Below are positions 38,320-48,573 of a stretch of DNA of 58,872 nucleotides, one piece after another. The position numbers and the translations under genes are program-made. Origin of the DNA: JBEKTY01 sp049515555 (lineage in GTDB: Bacteria; Planctomycetota; Planctomycetia; Pirellulales; Thermoguttaceae); contig JBEKTY010000028.1 in the NCBI GenBank assembly GCA_049515555.1, positions 1-58,872 on the forward strand, in the 5' to 3' direction. Position 1 is the first letter of the stretch; the number at the start of each line of letters is the position of its first letter. The notes under the pieces were generated by a model. The model worked only from the letters and a program-made list of their open reading frames with translations, did not search any database and was not told where the DNA came from.

Positions 38320-41300
38320 ATGAGTTCCACGTGCAAACCGATTTATCGAGGTGCAATCGCGGCATGGTTGACGATGCTCCTCGTGCAGGCTTCCGCCTCT
38401 GCTGCTGCGCCGGTTCCGAAACCGCAGACCGTGAACCTTGGCCAGTGGTACACGGTCACCTGCCCGGACGTGCTCCTGGTGGGTACGGAGGCCGAGATCA
38501 AGGTGGCGTATCGGGACATCGCCGAGAAGACGACGTTGTGCTGCGACTTGCACTGCCAGAAGACCGACGGAAGCTCGGGCTTTTACTCGAACGATTGGCG
38601 TGCCAAGCCGCCGGTGCAAGGCCAAGGCCAGATGACGTTCCGCATTCCGATCCGCGAGGCGGCCGACGTCGTCAGCGCCATGCTTGTGATTTTCACGGCC
38701 CCGGAAGGGCAATGGGCCAAACATTCGCGGCTGGTCTATTCGCGGCCGATTCGGGTGGTCGACCCCGACCCCGGCTACAGCAGGTATCTGAAGGAAGTGA
38801 ATTACAACAAGAGCTGGATCGCCGTGGACTGGGGCCCCTTGGCGGGCCCGCTGGTGGAAGGCGATAAGATCGAGATCCCGGTCGAATACTATCTCGACCC
38901 TTCGGAGCACTACCGCGCGACGACGCTGAAGATCGAGGCGCTGGGCCCGCGCGTGCCCAAGCCCGACGCGCCCCAGCCGGTAAGCTTCGAGAATACCCAG
39001 CATCTGTGGTATGGCGAGCAGTCGGTGAAGATCGAGCCCGGCCGGGGGAAACACCTCTTTCCGCTGACCGTGCCCAAGGCGTCGTCGCAGAACGATCTGT
39101 TGCTGCTGGCATTATTTTCCGACGGCCGCGGGAAGCGTTGGCCCTGGGATGTGCGGGCCGGGGCGTGGTTTACGCGCAAGGGCGGATACTTCGAGCTGGA
39201 AACGGACAAGCCGGGCAACCTGTTCACCCCCGACGAGCCGGTGCGGATCGTGGCGCGCCTGAAGAATGCCCGGCCGGTGGGCGGCGAGAAGACGCTCAAG
39301 TACAAGGTCTACGACTATACGAAGGCCCTGGTCGCGCAGGGGTCCGTGCCCTTTACGGTGCAACGGGACGGGCAGAAGGTGCCGGTGGGGCTGGCCCTCG
39401 CCCGGCAAGGCACCTTCCTCTTCCAGGCCGAGGTCGAGGGTTGGGAGGCCCGCGAGACCACCTTCTGCCGCATTCCCGACCTGGCGGCAATCACCGGGGG
39501 CAAGCCCACGCGATTGGGTTTCACCGTCCACGCCGTGCCGCAGATCGGTTTCCGCACGTCGCAGATGATCGAGGCCGCGCGGCGCTTGGGCCTGACCAAC
39601 TGCCGGGTATTCACCGAGTGGAAATCGATCGAGCCCGGGCCCAAGCGCTACGCGCTTCAGCACTGGGACCGCTTCTTCGAGGCGGCGCAGCGCAACGGCC
39701 TCCAGACCACGATGACCATCTATGACCCGCCGGCCTGGGTCATGCCCAAGGGCCAGAGCGTCGGCTACCAGATGTTCGACTGCGACCTGGATGCCTTCCG
39801 GGAGATGGTGAGCACCGTTTCGACCCGATATAAGGGGAAGCTGGGGGGCTGGGAGTGGCTCAACGAGATCACCCCGGGCGGACCGCCGGACTATGTGTCG
39901 GATTACGTGAAATTGTGCCGTGCGGGCGTCGAGGCGGCCCGGGCGGTCGATCCCGGCTTGCGGTCGGTCCTGGCCGGCGGACTGTGGCCGCGGGGCTTCC
40001 GGCTGGAAGTGCTCAACGCCGGCGGCGGCCGGTACGTCGATGCGCTGCCGATCCACTACGGCAACGGCGCCGGCATCCAGGAGGCCCGCGAGGACCTCGA
40101 TGCCTACGGTTGTCCGCGCCTCGGCGTCTGGGAGAACGAATCGTGCGCCTTCGTCATCCAATGGGATTGCCCCGGCCTGGAGTGGATCTCGGAGACGGTC
40201 AAGTGCAACTGGGTCCTCTCGCAATGGGCCGACGAGCTGGCCGCCGGATGTGAAAAGCTGATCTACTTCGGGGGCGAGGGGGCCGCGATCGGCTATGGCG
40301 ACTACCTGCGGGCCGACTTCACGCCCCTGCCGGTCGCCGCCACGCTGGCCGTGCTGGCCGCCAAAACGTTCGACGCCAGGCCGGTCGGCGTTTTTTCGCC
40401 GGCGGGCACGCACGCCCTGTTTCACCTCTTCGAGCGCGACGGCCAGCCGATCCTGATCGCCTCCAGCAGCGCGCACCCGGGCGAGGAGGTGTCGCTGGCC
40501 GTGGGCACGCAGTCCGTTCGCATCACCGACTACCAAGGCAATGAGACCACGCTGCCGGCCGCCGGCGGCGTGGCGCGCCTGCCGCTTGCGCCCCTGCGCT
40601 GCTTCGTCGAGGGGGCCGACCTGGACGTGCTCAAAACCTACCTCGTGCCGGCCGTGGAAGTCCCGTCGGCCGGCGGCAATCGCGACCTCGGCGCCGGCAC
40701 GCCGCAGATCGCCCTGCCGGCGGGAAAGCCGGGCGCCATCCGCATCCGCCTTCGGAATCCGTACGCCCGGCCGCTCGGCGGAAGGCTGCGGCTCGATCTG
40801 CCCGAAGGCTGGCTGCGCGAGCCCGAGGCAAGCTTCGCGCTGCAACCGGGCGAGCAGAAAATCGTAACGCTGCCGGTGACCGTGCCGCGGTCCAGCCCCC
40901 TGTCCGCATTCACCCGCCAACTCCGAGTGACGTTCGACTGGCGGAAGCTCCCGGCGGTGAGCAAGCCGTTTGTGGTCTCGGTGATCTCGCGGGAAAGCGT
41001 GGGCAACCTGCTCCGCAACGGCGACTTCGAGCAGGTCGAGGCCGACGGGAAGACGCCCAAGCACTGGCGCGGGACCAATGCCCAACTTATTTCCAGCGAG
41101 GGCCTGGGACCGGGTCTGGGCAAGCACGTGCTCCGCTTCAGCGGCACGAGCAGTTGGGCACACTACGGCCAGTCGGTCGCTCTCAGGGGCGGAATGACCT
41201 ACCTGTACACCGCCTGGGTCTGGAATCAGGGCATGGAAGGCGGCTCGAACATCGACCAGACCATGACCGACGGCACCACCCGCTCGCTCTACAACATGGA

Positions 41301-42117
41301 CGTGATCAACATCGGCAACAGCACGCCCTCCTGGCAGGTCTTCACCTGCCGCTACAAGGCGCCCGAGAACCTGGCTACGGCCGGTTTCGTGGCCGTTGCC
41401 CGCGGGTCCGGCGCCGCGATTTTCGACAACATGCGAGTAACAGCGTTCGAGGGCACCGACTTTGCCGCCGAAGCGGTGAAGGTGCGGCGGCCCCCCGCCA
41501 TCGACGGCACACTCGACGACTGGGACGGTGAGTGCCCCATCCCGCTCATCGGGCGCAACCAGCTCCACACGCTGGGCAAGGACTATAAATGGACTCCGCG
41601 AAATCTCAGCGGCGTGGCCTACCTGCGGTGGGATGAGAGCAACCTGTACGTCGCGGTGGACGTGTTCGACGACGTGCACTTCGCGGCGGGCGACGGCGAT
41701 ACGGTGATCGACGGCGACAGCCTGATCCTGGCCTTCGATCCTACGCACCGCTCGCCAGAGGCGGCGAGCCGATCGACGGCCTACTACGTCTCCTCGCAGA
41801 AGCCGGCCGGCGGCAGCGGCGCGCACACGCTGTGGCGGCCGGGCAAGCACAGCGGGGGACGCCCCGCCGGGCACCTGGCACGCGATTCCTCGCTGTACGA
41901 GATCGCCGTCAAGCCGGCCCACGGCCGGTGCGTCTACGAGCTCCGCATCCCCTGGAGCGAGTTGGGCTTCTCGCCGGCCTTCGGCGCAAAGTTCGGCTTT
42001 GCCATCCAACTCAACGACAACGACGGCCAGGGCCCGGCCGCCCGCATGAACTGGGGCGGCGGCATCTCGCCCGCCTGGCACCCGGCGAGCTTCGGCGTCA
42101 TTACCTTGGTAGAATAG
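38320..42117 (+). CDS. Secreted multidomain clan-A glycosidase with CBM9-like domain
   Basis: A 1265-residue secreted protein. Signal peptide 1-29. Several beta-sandwich domains occupy about 35-385. A TIM barrel (about 395-680) resembles clan GH-A enzymes such as GH39: TEWKSIEPGPKRYALQHWD, the probable acid/base Glu516 in WEWLNEITPG and nucleophile Glu605 in LGVWENES. An Ig-like segment and a CBM-like jelly roll (about 890-1045: NLLRNGDFEQVEADG) follow. The end (about 1050-1265) is a family-9-like carbohydrate-binding domain (PAIDGTLDDWDG, YLRWDESNLYVAVDVFDD). ATG 38320. It precedes the HzsA-like gene by 68 bp. Substrate not readable from sequence. Confidence 0.85.
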   Translation: MSSTCKPIYRGAIAAWLTMLLVQASASAAAPVPKPQTVNLGQWYTVTCPDVLLVGTEAEIKVAYRDIAEKTTLCCDLHCQKTDGSSGFYSNDWRAKPPVQGQGQMTFRIPIREAADVVSAMLVIFTAPEGQWAKHSRLVYSRPIRVVDPDPGYSRYLKEVNYNKSWIAVDWGPLAGPLVEGDKIEIPVEYYLDPSEHYRATTLKIEALGPRVPKPDAPQPVSFENTQHLWYGEQSVKIEPGRGKHLFPLTVPKASSQNDLLLLALFSDGRGKRWPWDVRAGAWFTRKGGYFELETDKPGNLFTPDEPVRIVARLKNARPVGGEKTLKYKVYDYTKALVAQGSVPFTVQRDGQKVPVGLALARQGTFLFQAEVEGWEARETTFCRIPDLAAITGGKPTRLGFTVHAVPQIGFRTSQMIEAARRLGLTNCRVFTEWKSIEPGPKRYALQHWDRFFEAAQRNGLQTTMTIYDPPAWVMPKGQSVGYQMFDCDLDAFREMVSTVSTRYKGKLGGWEWLNEITPGGPPDYVSDYVKLCRAGVEAARAVDPGLRSVLAGGLWPRGFRLEVLNAGGGRYVDALPIHYGNGAGIQEAREDLDAYGCPRLGVWENESCAFVIQWDCPGLEWISETVKCNWVLSQWADELAAGCEKLIYFGGEGAAIGYGDYLRADFTPLPVAATLAVLAAKTFDARPVGVFSPAGTHALFHLFERDGQPILIASSSAHPGEEVSLAVGTQSVRITDYQGNETTLPAAGGVARLPLAPLRCFVEGADLDVLKTYLVPAVEVPSAGGNRDLGAGTPQIALPAGKPGAIRIRLRNPYARPLGGRLRLDLPEGWLREPEASFALQPGEQKIVTLPVTVPRSSPLSAFTRQLRVTFDWRKLPAVSKPFVVSVISRESVGNLLRNGDFEQVEADGKTPKHWRGTNAQLISSEGLGPGLGKHVLRFSGTSSWAHYGQSVALRGGMTYLYTAWVWNQGMEGGSNIDQTMTDGTTRSLYNMDVINIGNSTPSWQVFTCRYKAPENLATAGFVAVARGSGAAIFDNMRVTAFEGTDFAAEAVKVRRPPAIDGTLDDWDGECPIPLIGRNQLHTLGKDYKWTPRNLSGVAYLRWDESNLYVAVDVFDDVHFAAGDGDTVIDGDSLILAFDPTHRSPEAASRSTAYYVSSQKPAGGSGAHTLWRPGKHSGGRPAGHLARDSSLYEIAVKPAHGRCVYELRIPWSELGFSPAFGAKFGFAIQLNDNDGQGPAARMNWGGGISPAWHPASFGVITLVE

Positions 42118-42185
42118 TCCTTGGGGGATGGGCCACCACAGCGAATCCGTAAGGCCACCGCCTCCTATTCGAAACGAGGGCCGTT

Positions 42186-45100
42186 ATGTACTGCGTTTCT
42201 CTGAGCATCTGTAGTTCCGGCAACGGGCGGGCGCACCAGCGATGGCTTCTTGGGCTGACCGTGCTTATCTGGCTGCTATCGGCCCCCTCCGCGCCGGCAC
42301 AGACGGAGTTGTACGCCAAGCGAGAGCGCCTGCCGGACACGATGCTGGCCATCCGCGGCCGGCTCCGGCAGTGGCAGGCCAACCAGGAGGAGGCCCGGCG
42401 GCACGTGCACGTCGCTTGGCAGTGTGCGGCGCTAGGCCCGGGCGAGAAACTCGACGCCGATAGCGTGACGAAGCCCTCTGCCGGCGACGGCCAACCCGGC
42501 AACAGGTCCGGCGGGCCGCGCTGGACCGCCTGCCCGGCCGATGCGGCAGAGAACCCCGCCGTCGGCAATGCGGCAGACTACCTGTTGGCGACCGTCACCG
42601 CCGACCAGCCCGTCACGCTCAGCATCGAGTTGAGCCGGCAGGAGGGTTTCGGCGGGTTTGCGTACCGGCCGCCGCCGTCGCGGGCGGGCGTTCAGCCGTC
42701 GGACGCCCTCGTATGGCTCAACGGCCGCCAGGTCGAGCTGCACAACCGGCTCGAAGGCTACCAGCGCGTGCCGGTGGCCAAACGCCGCGGATGGCACGAA
42801 GCAGTGCTGATCGACCTGCCTTTGCAGAAAGGCGAGAACCGCTTTCTGCTGTCGCTCGGCAAGCCCGGGCAGCGGAACTGGTTCAACGTGGTCCGGATGG
42901 CGTCCAATCCGGCGCCGGTCCTCTGGGCGATGATCGAGAACGACTTCCCGCCGTCGCGCAACCGGCTGCTGGAGGCCGTGCCTTTCGACTGGTTCGATCC
43001 CGGCGGCGGTTGGCTCTCGCAAGCCGGGGAAGCGAAACTGGAGCAAGCACTGCTGAAGGGTTTGGCGAAAGAGGTGGGCGGCAACGCCGAGGCAGTGCGC
43101 CGCCGCTGTGACCAGCTTGCCCTGGGCAAGATCGCGACGTCCGACCCGCAATGGCTCAACCTATGCGTCACGGCCGCCGAGCTGCGATCAGCGCTCCGCG
43201 GGGCCGATGCGCTCTCGGCCGCGATCCAGGAGCTCCACGCCGCCTATCCCGGCCGCTACGCGGGCGAGCGACTGCTTCAGCGCGTAGCCGGTCTGCGGCA
43301 GCGGATTGCCGCCACGGCCGAAACTTCGCTCGATCCGGCGGAAGAGCCCACGCGATTGCTCTTGGCCGAGTTGGAAAGCCTGCGGCGGGAAGCGCTGGTG
43401 ACCGGCAATCCGCTGCTGGCCGGCAAGACATTGCTGTTCGTCAAGCGCTACACGTATGATTCCGACCACTACTACGACGAGTTCATCGCCGGCATTCGGC
43501 GGTTCGGCGGCGGCTTCTTCCGGCTCTCGCTGCAAGACGGCGCCGTCGCCGAGCTGGCGCCGGAGTTGCGCCAAGGCATCGTCGACCGCTACGACCTGGC
43601 GCCGGACGGCAAACGGATTCTGCTCGACTACAAGCCCCCGAAGCCCGGCGGATTCCGCGTCTTCGAGATCGGCGTCGACGGCCGTGGGCTGCGGCAGATC
43701 ACCAGCCCCCCGGACGACGAAGAGCAGCGCATCGCCGCGTATGCCGAGTGCTCGAAGGAAGAACTGAGCCGAAATCCGTGTCGCTACGGGCACTGGACCG
43801 ACGACATGCACCCCTGCTATCTGCCCGACGGCCGCATCGTGTTCACCTCGACGCGAGCCGAGCGCGGCGTGCTGTGCGGCGGCCACTCGCTGACGGTCAG
43901 CAACCTGCACCGCATCAACGCCGACGGCACGCACCTGACGCGGCTTTCGCAGGGCGCGCTGAGCGAGTTCTGCCCCAGCGTGATGAACGACGGCCGCATT
44001 CTCTACAACCGCTGGGAATACGTCGACAAGGGGGCGGGCGCCGTCCAGGCGCTGTGGGCCATGCTGCCCGACGGAGGCCAGTCGGAGGAAATCTACGGCA
44101 ACAACATCGGCACGCCGCCGGTGTACAACCAGGCCCGGCACGTGCCGGGCTGCAATCACCTGGTCGTGTGCCTGGGGGCGGGGCACTGTCCGGGCAACAT
44201 GGGCGCGATCCTGCTGGTCGATCTGCACAAGAACAAGCGGACGCCGGAGGCCATGACGGCCCTCACGCCGGGCTGCGTGCCCAAGGGCAACTGGGCCCTG
44301 CGGCAGTTCCGCAACGGCCGCTGGCTGGCCGACGTTTACGGGCCCTGGTATTGCGACCCCTTCCCGCTTTCCGACTCGACGGCCGGGCCGGCCGCCGGCA
44401 AGTTCTTCCTCGTGTCGTGCAATGCCGATGGCCTGTGGAACGATCCGGCGGGCTACGGTATCTATCTGCTCGACGTCTTCGGCAACCGCGTGCCGATCTA
44501 CAGCGATCCGGCCATTTCCTGCTGGCAGGCGCGGCCGCTGGAGCCGCGGCCGGCGCCGCCCGCCTTGGCCGACGCCATAAAGGTTGCCGGCGCGGAGCGC
44601 GACGCCAACGAGGCGACGGTCGTGGTGGCCGACGTGTACCAGGGGCTCGACGGCGTGCCGCCGGGCACCGTGAAGTATCTGCGGATCATGCAGCAGGTGC
44701 CGCGGCCCTGGTCGGTCTATCATGGCTACCAGGGCAGCGACTCGTCGCCCGGCCAGATGGTGGCCGTCAGCCTGTACACGCACCTCAGCGTCAAGGTGCT
44801 GCAGGGCATCGTGCCGGTGCATGAGGACGGATCGGCGTGCTTCATCGTGCCGGCCAATCGGAATGTCTTCTTCCAGGCCCTCGACGGCGATTTTATGGAG
44901 GTGCAGCGCATGCGGACCTTCGTAAACTTCCAGCCGGGCGAGCAGCGGGCGTGCATCGGCTGCCACGAGCACCGCACGCAGGCCCCCGCCAGCCGGTCCC
45001 TGGCCGCCCTGCTCTACCCGCCGGCACGGCCGCAAGCCCAGCCGGGCGAAGTCGCCCCGCGGCCCATCCACTATCCCACCGACGTCCAGCCGATCTTCGA

Positions 45101-45524
45101 CCGGCATTGCGTGTCGTGCCACAACGCCCGGAAGACCGATGGCAACTTGGACCTGAGCGGCGACCTTACGCCGCTGTTCTGCCGGTCCTATGAGAACCTC
45201 ATCAACAAGGACCTGGTGGGATACATCCAGGAGTTCGTCGGCCCGAAGCCCGAGGGCGCCGACGCGATGGGCTACGCCCCCGCCGTGCCGCCCTACACCT
45301 ACGGCTCGCACAAGAGCAAGCTGATCGCCGCGATCCGCAAGGAACACTACGGCGTGAAGCTGCCGCGCGAGGATTTCATTCGGCTGGCGACGTGGGTCGA
45401 CGCCAACGCGCCGTACTACGGCTCTTACTTCGGCCGGCGGAACATCGCCTATCACGACCGGCCCGATTTCCGCCCGGTGCCGACGCTCGAATCGGCGCTG
45501 GGCATCCCGCCGCCTGATCGCTGA
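42186..45524 (+). CDS. HzsA-like secreted diheme protein with PD40 repeats
   Basis: A 1112-residue secreted protein, the second HzsA-related protein of the window. A signal segment covers about 15-38. The N-terminal half is mixed alpha/beta and, unlike the relative at 25915-29529, has no LamG. PD40 propeller repeats follow (LAPDGKRILLDYKPPKPGG, CYLPDGRIVFTSTRAERG). Two c-type heme motifs lie near the end: CIGCH (Cys923-Cys926-His927) and CVSCH (Cys975-Cys978-His979). The end (YGVKLPREDFIRLATWVDANA) matches the C-terminus of the first one. It may be an electron carrier or a peroxidase-like or oxidative enzyme at the surface; the reaction is unknown. It follows a glycosidase on the same strand. 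Confidence 0.87.
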   Translation: MYCVSLSICSSGNGRAHQRWLLGLTVLIWLLSAPSAPAQTELYAKRERLPDTMLAIRGRLRQWQANQEEARRHVHVAWQCAALGPGEKLDADSVTKPSAGDGQPGNRSGGPRWTACPADAAENPAVGNAADYLLATVTADQPVTLSIELSRQEGFGGFAYRPPPSRAGVQPSDALVWLNGRQVELHNRLEGYQRVPVAKRRGWHEAVLIDLPLQKGENRFLLSLGKPGQRNWFNVVRMASNPAPVLWAMIENDFPPSRNRLLEAVPFDWFDPGGGWLSQAGEAKLEQALLKGLAKEVGGNAEAVRRRCDQLALGKIATSDPQWLNLCVTAAELRSALRGADALSAAIQELHAAYPGRYAGERLLQRVAGLRQRIAATAETSLDPAEEPTRLLLAELESLRREALVTGNPLLAGKTLLFVKRYTYDSDHYYDEFIAGIRRFGGGFFRLSLQDGAVAELAPELRQGIVDRYDLAPDGKRILLDYKPPKPGGFRVFEIGVDGRGLRQITSPPDDEEQRIAAYAECSKEELSRNPCRYGHWTDDMHPCYLPDGRIVFTSTRAERGVLCGGHSLTVSNLHRINADGTHLTRLSQGALSEFCPSVMNDGRILYNRWEYVDKGAGAVQALWAMLPDGGQSEEIYGNNIGTPPVYNQARHVPGCNHLVVCLGAGHCPGNMGAILLVDLHKNKRTPEAMTALTPGCVPKGNWALRQFRNGRWLADVYGPWYCDPFPLSDSTAGPAAGKFFLVSCNADGLWNDPAGYGIYLLDVFGNRVPIYSDPAISCWQARPLEPRPAPPALADAIKVAGAERDANEATVVVADVYQGLDGVPPGTVKYLRIMQQVPRPWSVYHGYQGSDSSPGQMVAVSLYTHLSVKVLQGIVPVHEDGSACFIVPANRNVFFQALDGDFMEVQRMRTFVNFQPGEQRACIGCHEHRTQAPASRSLAALLYPPARPQAQPGEVAPRPIHYPTDVQPIFDRHCVSCHNARKTDGNLDLSGDLTPLFCRSYENLINKDLVGYIQEFVGPKPEGADAMGYAPAVPPYTYGSHKSKLIAAIRKEHYGVKLPREDFIRLATWVDANAPYYGSYFGRRNIAYHDRPDFRPVPTLESALGIPPPDR

Positions 45525-45609
45525 CGAGCCAGGCCGTATTTGGATCGTTTCCGGCCGTTCACAGTTTAGTTCTCCGGCGACCTCGGCTTGTGCCGCCGTC
45601 GTCTGGCCG

Positions 45610-48363
45610 TCAGTAAGTTGCCCGCACGGCGACCGTGCCGGTCAGTCCTTGCAGGCGAATGAATTCCTTGGCGGGGTCGAAATCGGTCCAGTTGTTGCCG
45701 TTGACCGTGACGCTCTTGATCGGCGCGGACTTGGGATGGCGGAAACGCAGGGTCACTTCCCTCGGCGGCTTGCGCGACGGCAGCTCCACCGTCGCCGTGA
45801 TCCGGCCGTTGTCCACGTCGGAGACGATTTTGTAGGCCGTCGGGCCGAAGTGCGTCGGCGCGTTCTTCACGGCGATCTTCCGGCCCTGTTCCAGCCAGGC
45901 CCGCGGCGTGGCGCGCGCCAGCCACAAACGCGGGCCGTCTTCCATTACCAGCAGATTGCGGAAGCGCTCGAGGAAGGCGGCCTCCTCGAAGATCTTGTCC
46001 GGCGGACCGTGCACCGCATGCTCGTTGAAGACGTACCCGTTCTCCGGGAGGATGTCGATGGCGTAGCAGTTCAGCAGCGAGCGGAGGAAGACCGGGATGT
46101 CGTCGCCGGCCAGGTGCATATTCGCCGTCCGTTCCAGTCCGCCCTGATACTGCCAGCCGGCCAGAAACCAGTCTCCTTTGCATCGTGCGCGGACATACTC
46201 GTTCTCCAGGAGCAGGCGGTCCTCCAGTACGTCGAGGTAACCCTGCACCCGCACGTCGTCCGGCGGCAACAGTCCCGCCGGACTGATAAGCGCGGCGGCC
46301 GACTGCACCGTCTCCCAATACAGGGGTCCGACGTGGCTGCCCGATCCGTCGCGCTTCCAGCCCCAAGCGCCCGTGCTCAATCCGCGCGCATAGCAGGCGA
46401 ACGGAATGACCGAATGGAAGGTGCCGTCGCGCACCGCGACCATCGGCGAGAGCGCGATGGAGCGCTCCACCGCTGAGCGCAAGTCCCGGCGGTACGCCTC
46501 CGCGTCGGCCATGAGCCGGGCGCCTTCGGCGGGATCGATCGTCGCCAGGGCCTCGGCGAAGTGCGCCACAGAGACCCAATAGTACGCCTGGCACTCGTAG
46601 AACTGCATCCACAGGCCGCCGCTGTCGGGCGTTACCTGCAGCGCCGGTTGCAGGCCTTTGCACCACAGACGGTCGCCGCCGGGGACCATGCTCGACACGA
46701 GGCCTCGTTGACGCAGCATCCACTGGGCGTTGGCCTTGATCCGCGGCGCGGCGGCCTTGAACCATTCCCTGTCGCCGGTCAGCCGGTAGTGTTCCACGAG
46801 GGCCCAGCCGATGGAGCCCGGGCCGAAGGCATGCACGCCGTCCATGTGGCCGCCGGCGCCGCTGGGGCCCACGGCGTGGGTCAGGCATCCGTGGCCTTCC
46901 GAGAAGAGCCCGTTGGGGCGGTCGAGAAGGGCCCAACCGTGATGACCCTTGGAATTGGGATCCATGGGCAGCGACACCCACTGGTCGAACCCGTCCTCGG
47001 CGGCCTTGTGCGAGCCCATGAGGTCCAGCGCCGCCAGGACCAGGTACGTCTCGGCGGCGAGGATGCCGTAGGGATAGTCGTTGAACCACAATCTTCCGTT
47101 GGCGGGGTTCCGCCCGCAATGCCGCAGGAGGTGCCAGGCCCCCAGGTTCCATTGAGCGGTCAAGCGTTCCGACGGAAGCTCAACCTGCATGACCGGTTCC
47201 GATCCCGCCGGCGGTTTCGGGTGCGGCGGCAACCGCCGGCCGCACATCCCCGTGACGGCGCCCTCCCAGCTCTGTTCCGTGCGGGCCCGAGTTTGCTGGC
47301 GGATGGTGCTCAGCTTCCGGGCCCGGAGTTCCGTGATGAATTCCCGGGCGCTGGCGGCCCGCGATGCCAGGTCCAGCGGCGGCTGCGACACGGTCTGGGC
47401 CGGCCCGCCGCTCCGGCGCACGAAGAACCCATATTCGGGCGCCAGGATCGGTCCCTTGTCCAAGTCCGCAGCCAGGAAGGAGAAGTTGCCGGCCCTGGTC
47501 CACAACGTCACGATGGTTCGCGCTACGTCGTCCCGCTGGCTGGTGAAGGGTTGGACCCGCCGCCACTTTGATGTGCCCAGGTACAGCAGACTGGCCTTCA
47601 CGCCGCGGCGCCGGCCACTATTGCCGGTGGAACGCCACGCACAGGGGTCCGTCGCCGTCGTGGCCGCGTCGCCCTCTAGCGGCGCCAAGCGGAACAGCCT
47701 TCCGTCGTACGTCTCGATCCGCCCGCTGTAGTCCTTGTTCGCGGTCGATGGCTCGTACCCCCACTCGATCTCGATATCCATCTGCTTCCAGGTGTCGGCC
47801 ACCAAGGCGCGCACCGCCGGCACGTCGAAGTCGGCCGCCGCAGTGCCGCCGCCGACGCTGACGACAATGCCGCAGGTGTCCTTGCCCAGATCGTAGGTAA
47901 GTGTGCGGCCGGCGCCGGACACGGCGGGCTTAACAGCCTGTTGCTTCGCGCCCAGGTTGTTCCACCAGGAGCTGGCGGCGCCTTGCTGGTCCAAGGTCGT
48001 TATCACGAGATCCTCGGGCGCGGGCCGGCGCAGGGCATCCGCACCCCAGGTCAGCTCCACGGTGTGCACCGGGCGGATCTCCTCCCAGAGCAAGGCGCAC
48101 AGGGCTTGCTTGACGGCCGGTGCATCCACGTTCACAGGCTTATTCAGCGGCTGGCCGGAATAGTGCATGAGCGCCAGCCAGCTTTCCGGCGGGTTCTCCT
48201 CCGCCTTGCGATCTGCCCGGTACTGGTACGCGCTGGCCGCGATATCTGCCGGTTGACCAACCAGCTTGTCCGGATCGCGCGGCGGTTCCACCGCCCGGGC
48301 TCCCAGCGCCAGAAACACGACAACCAACAAGCCGAGGCATGCTCGCGTTGACGGGCACGACAT
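45610..48363 (-). CDS. Secreted six-hairpin (alpha/alpha)6 glycosidase-like protein
   Basis: A 917-residue secreted protein. Signal peptide 1-24. The first ~370 residues are beta-rich. Residues about 400-800 have the repeated helical pattern of six-hairpin glycosidases (YGILAAETYLVLAALDLMG, GWALVEHYRLTGDREWFKAA, YWVSVAHFAEALATIDPAE). The last ~100 residues form a beta-sheet domain (ITATVELPSRKPPREVTLRF). Fold relatives include GH78 rhamnosidases and GH63/GH95 enzymes, but the family and catalytic residues are not certain. It is convergent with the HzsA-like gene and divergent from the beta-helix gene. Confidence 0.75.
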   Translation of the reverse strand: MSCPSTRACLGLLVVVFLALGARAVEPPRDPDKLVGQPADIAASAYQYRADRKAEENPPESWLALMHYSGQPLNKPVNVDAPAVKQALCALLWEEIRPVHTVELTWGADALRRPAPEDLVITTLDQQGAASSWWNNLGAKQQAVKPAVSGAGRTLTYDLGKDTCGIVVSVGGGTAAADFDVPAVRALVADTWKQMDIEIEWGYEPSTANKDYSGRIETYDGRLFRLAPLEGDAATTATDPCAWRSTGNSGRRRGVKASLLYLGTSKWRRVQPFTSQRDDVARTIVTLWTRAGNFSFLAADLDKGPILAPEYGFFVRRSGGPAQTVSQPPLDLASRAASAREFITELRARKLSTIRQQTRARTEQSWEGAVTGMCGRRLPPHPKPPAGSEPVMQVELPSERLTAQWNLGAWHLLRHCGRNPANGRLWFNDYPYGILAAETYLVLAALDLMGSHKAAEDGFDQWVSLPMDPNSKGHHGWALLDRPNGLFSEGHGCLTHAVGPSGAGGHMDGVHAFGPGSIGWALVEHYRLTGDREWFKAAAPRIKANAQWMLRQRGLVSSMVPGGDRLWCKGLQPALQVTPDSGGLWMQFYECQAYYWVSVAHFAEALATIDPAEGARLMADAEAYRRDLRSAVERSIALSPMVAVRDGTFHSVIPFACYARGLSTGAWGWKRDGSGSHVGPLYWETVQSAAALISPAGLLPPDDVRVQGYLDVLEDRLLLENEYVRARCKGDWFLAGWQYQGGLERTANMHLAGDDIPVFLRSLLNCYAIDILPENGYVFNEHAVHGPPDKIFEEAAFLERFRNLLVMEDGPRLWLARATPRAWLEQGRKIAVKNAPTHFGPTAYKIVSDVDNGRITATVELPSRKPPREVTLRFRHPKSAPIKSVTVNGNNWTDFDPAKEFIRLQGLTGTVAVRATY

Positions 48364-48573
48364 AGTCTTCTCCTTTGCCGGTAATTACATCCCCCCTAGG
48401 GTCCGCGGGGTGATTCGGAGGCCCTTCCCGGCGCCTACGACCTTCCCGACGGCCCCATTCTACCATCTCCCCACCGGGCTGGGCCAACTGGAATTCCACG
48501 CGGCTCTTGGCTACCATGGGGGGAAGTTGTCGCGCGGAGCGTATCCGAGGGGAGTCCAAAAGGGAAAACGCGG

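Noticed and set aside
35830..39054. A 1074-codon open frame on the minus strand
   Set aside because: It runs across the Gfo/Idh/MocA genes and the start of the glycosidase in another frame; its translation is Arg/Gly/Pro-rich with no domain, as expected for shadow frames in high-GC DNA.
39112..42081. A 989-codon minus-strand frame opposite the clan-A glycosidase
   Set aside because: The + strand frame has a signal peptide, catalytic Glu residues and binding domains; the opposite frame has no recognisable feature. The same reasoning removes long frames opposite the genes at 42186, 48574, 51546 and 55936, and those opposite the minus-strand genes at 23848, 25915 and 45610.
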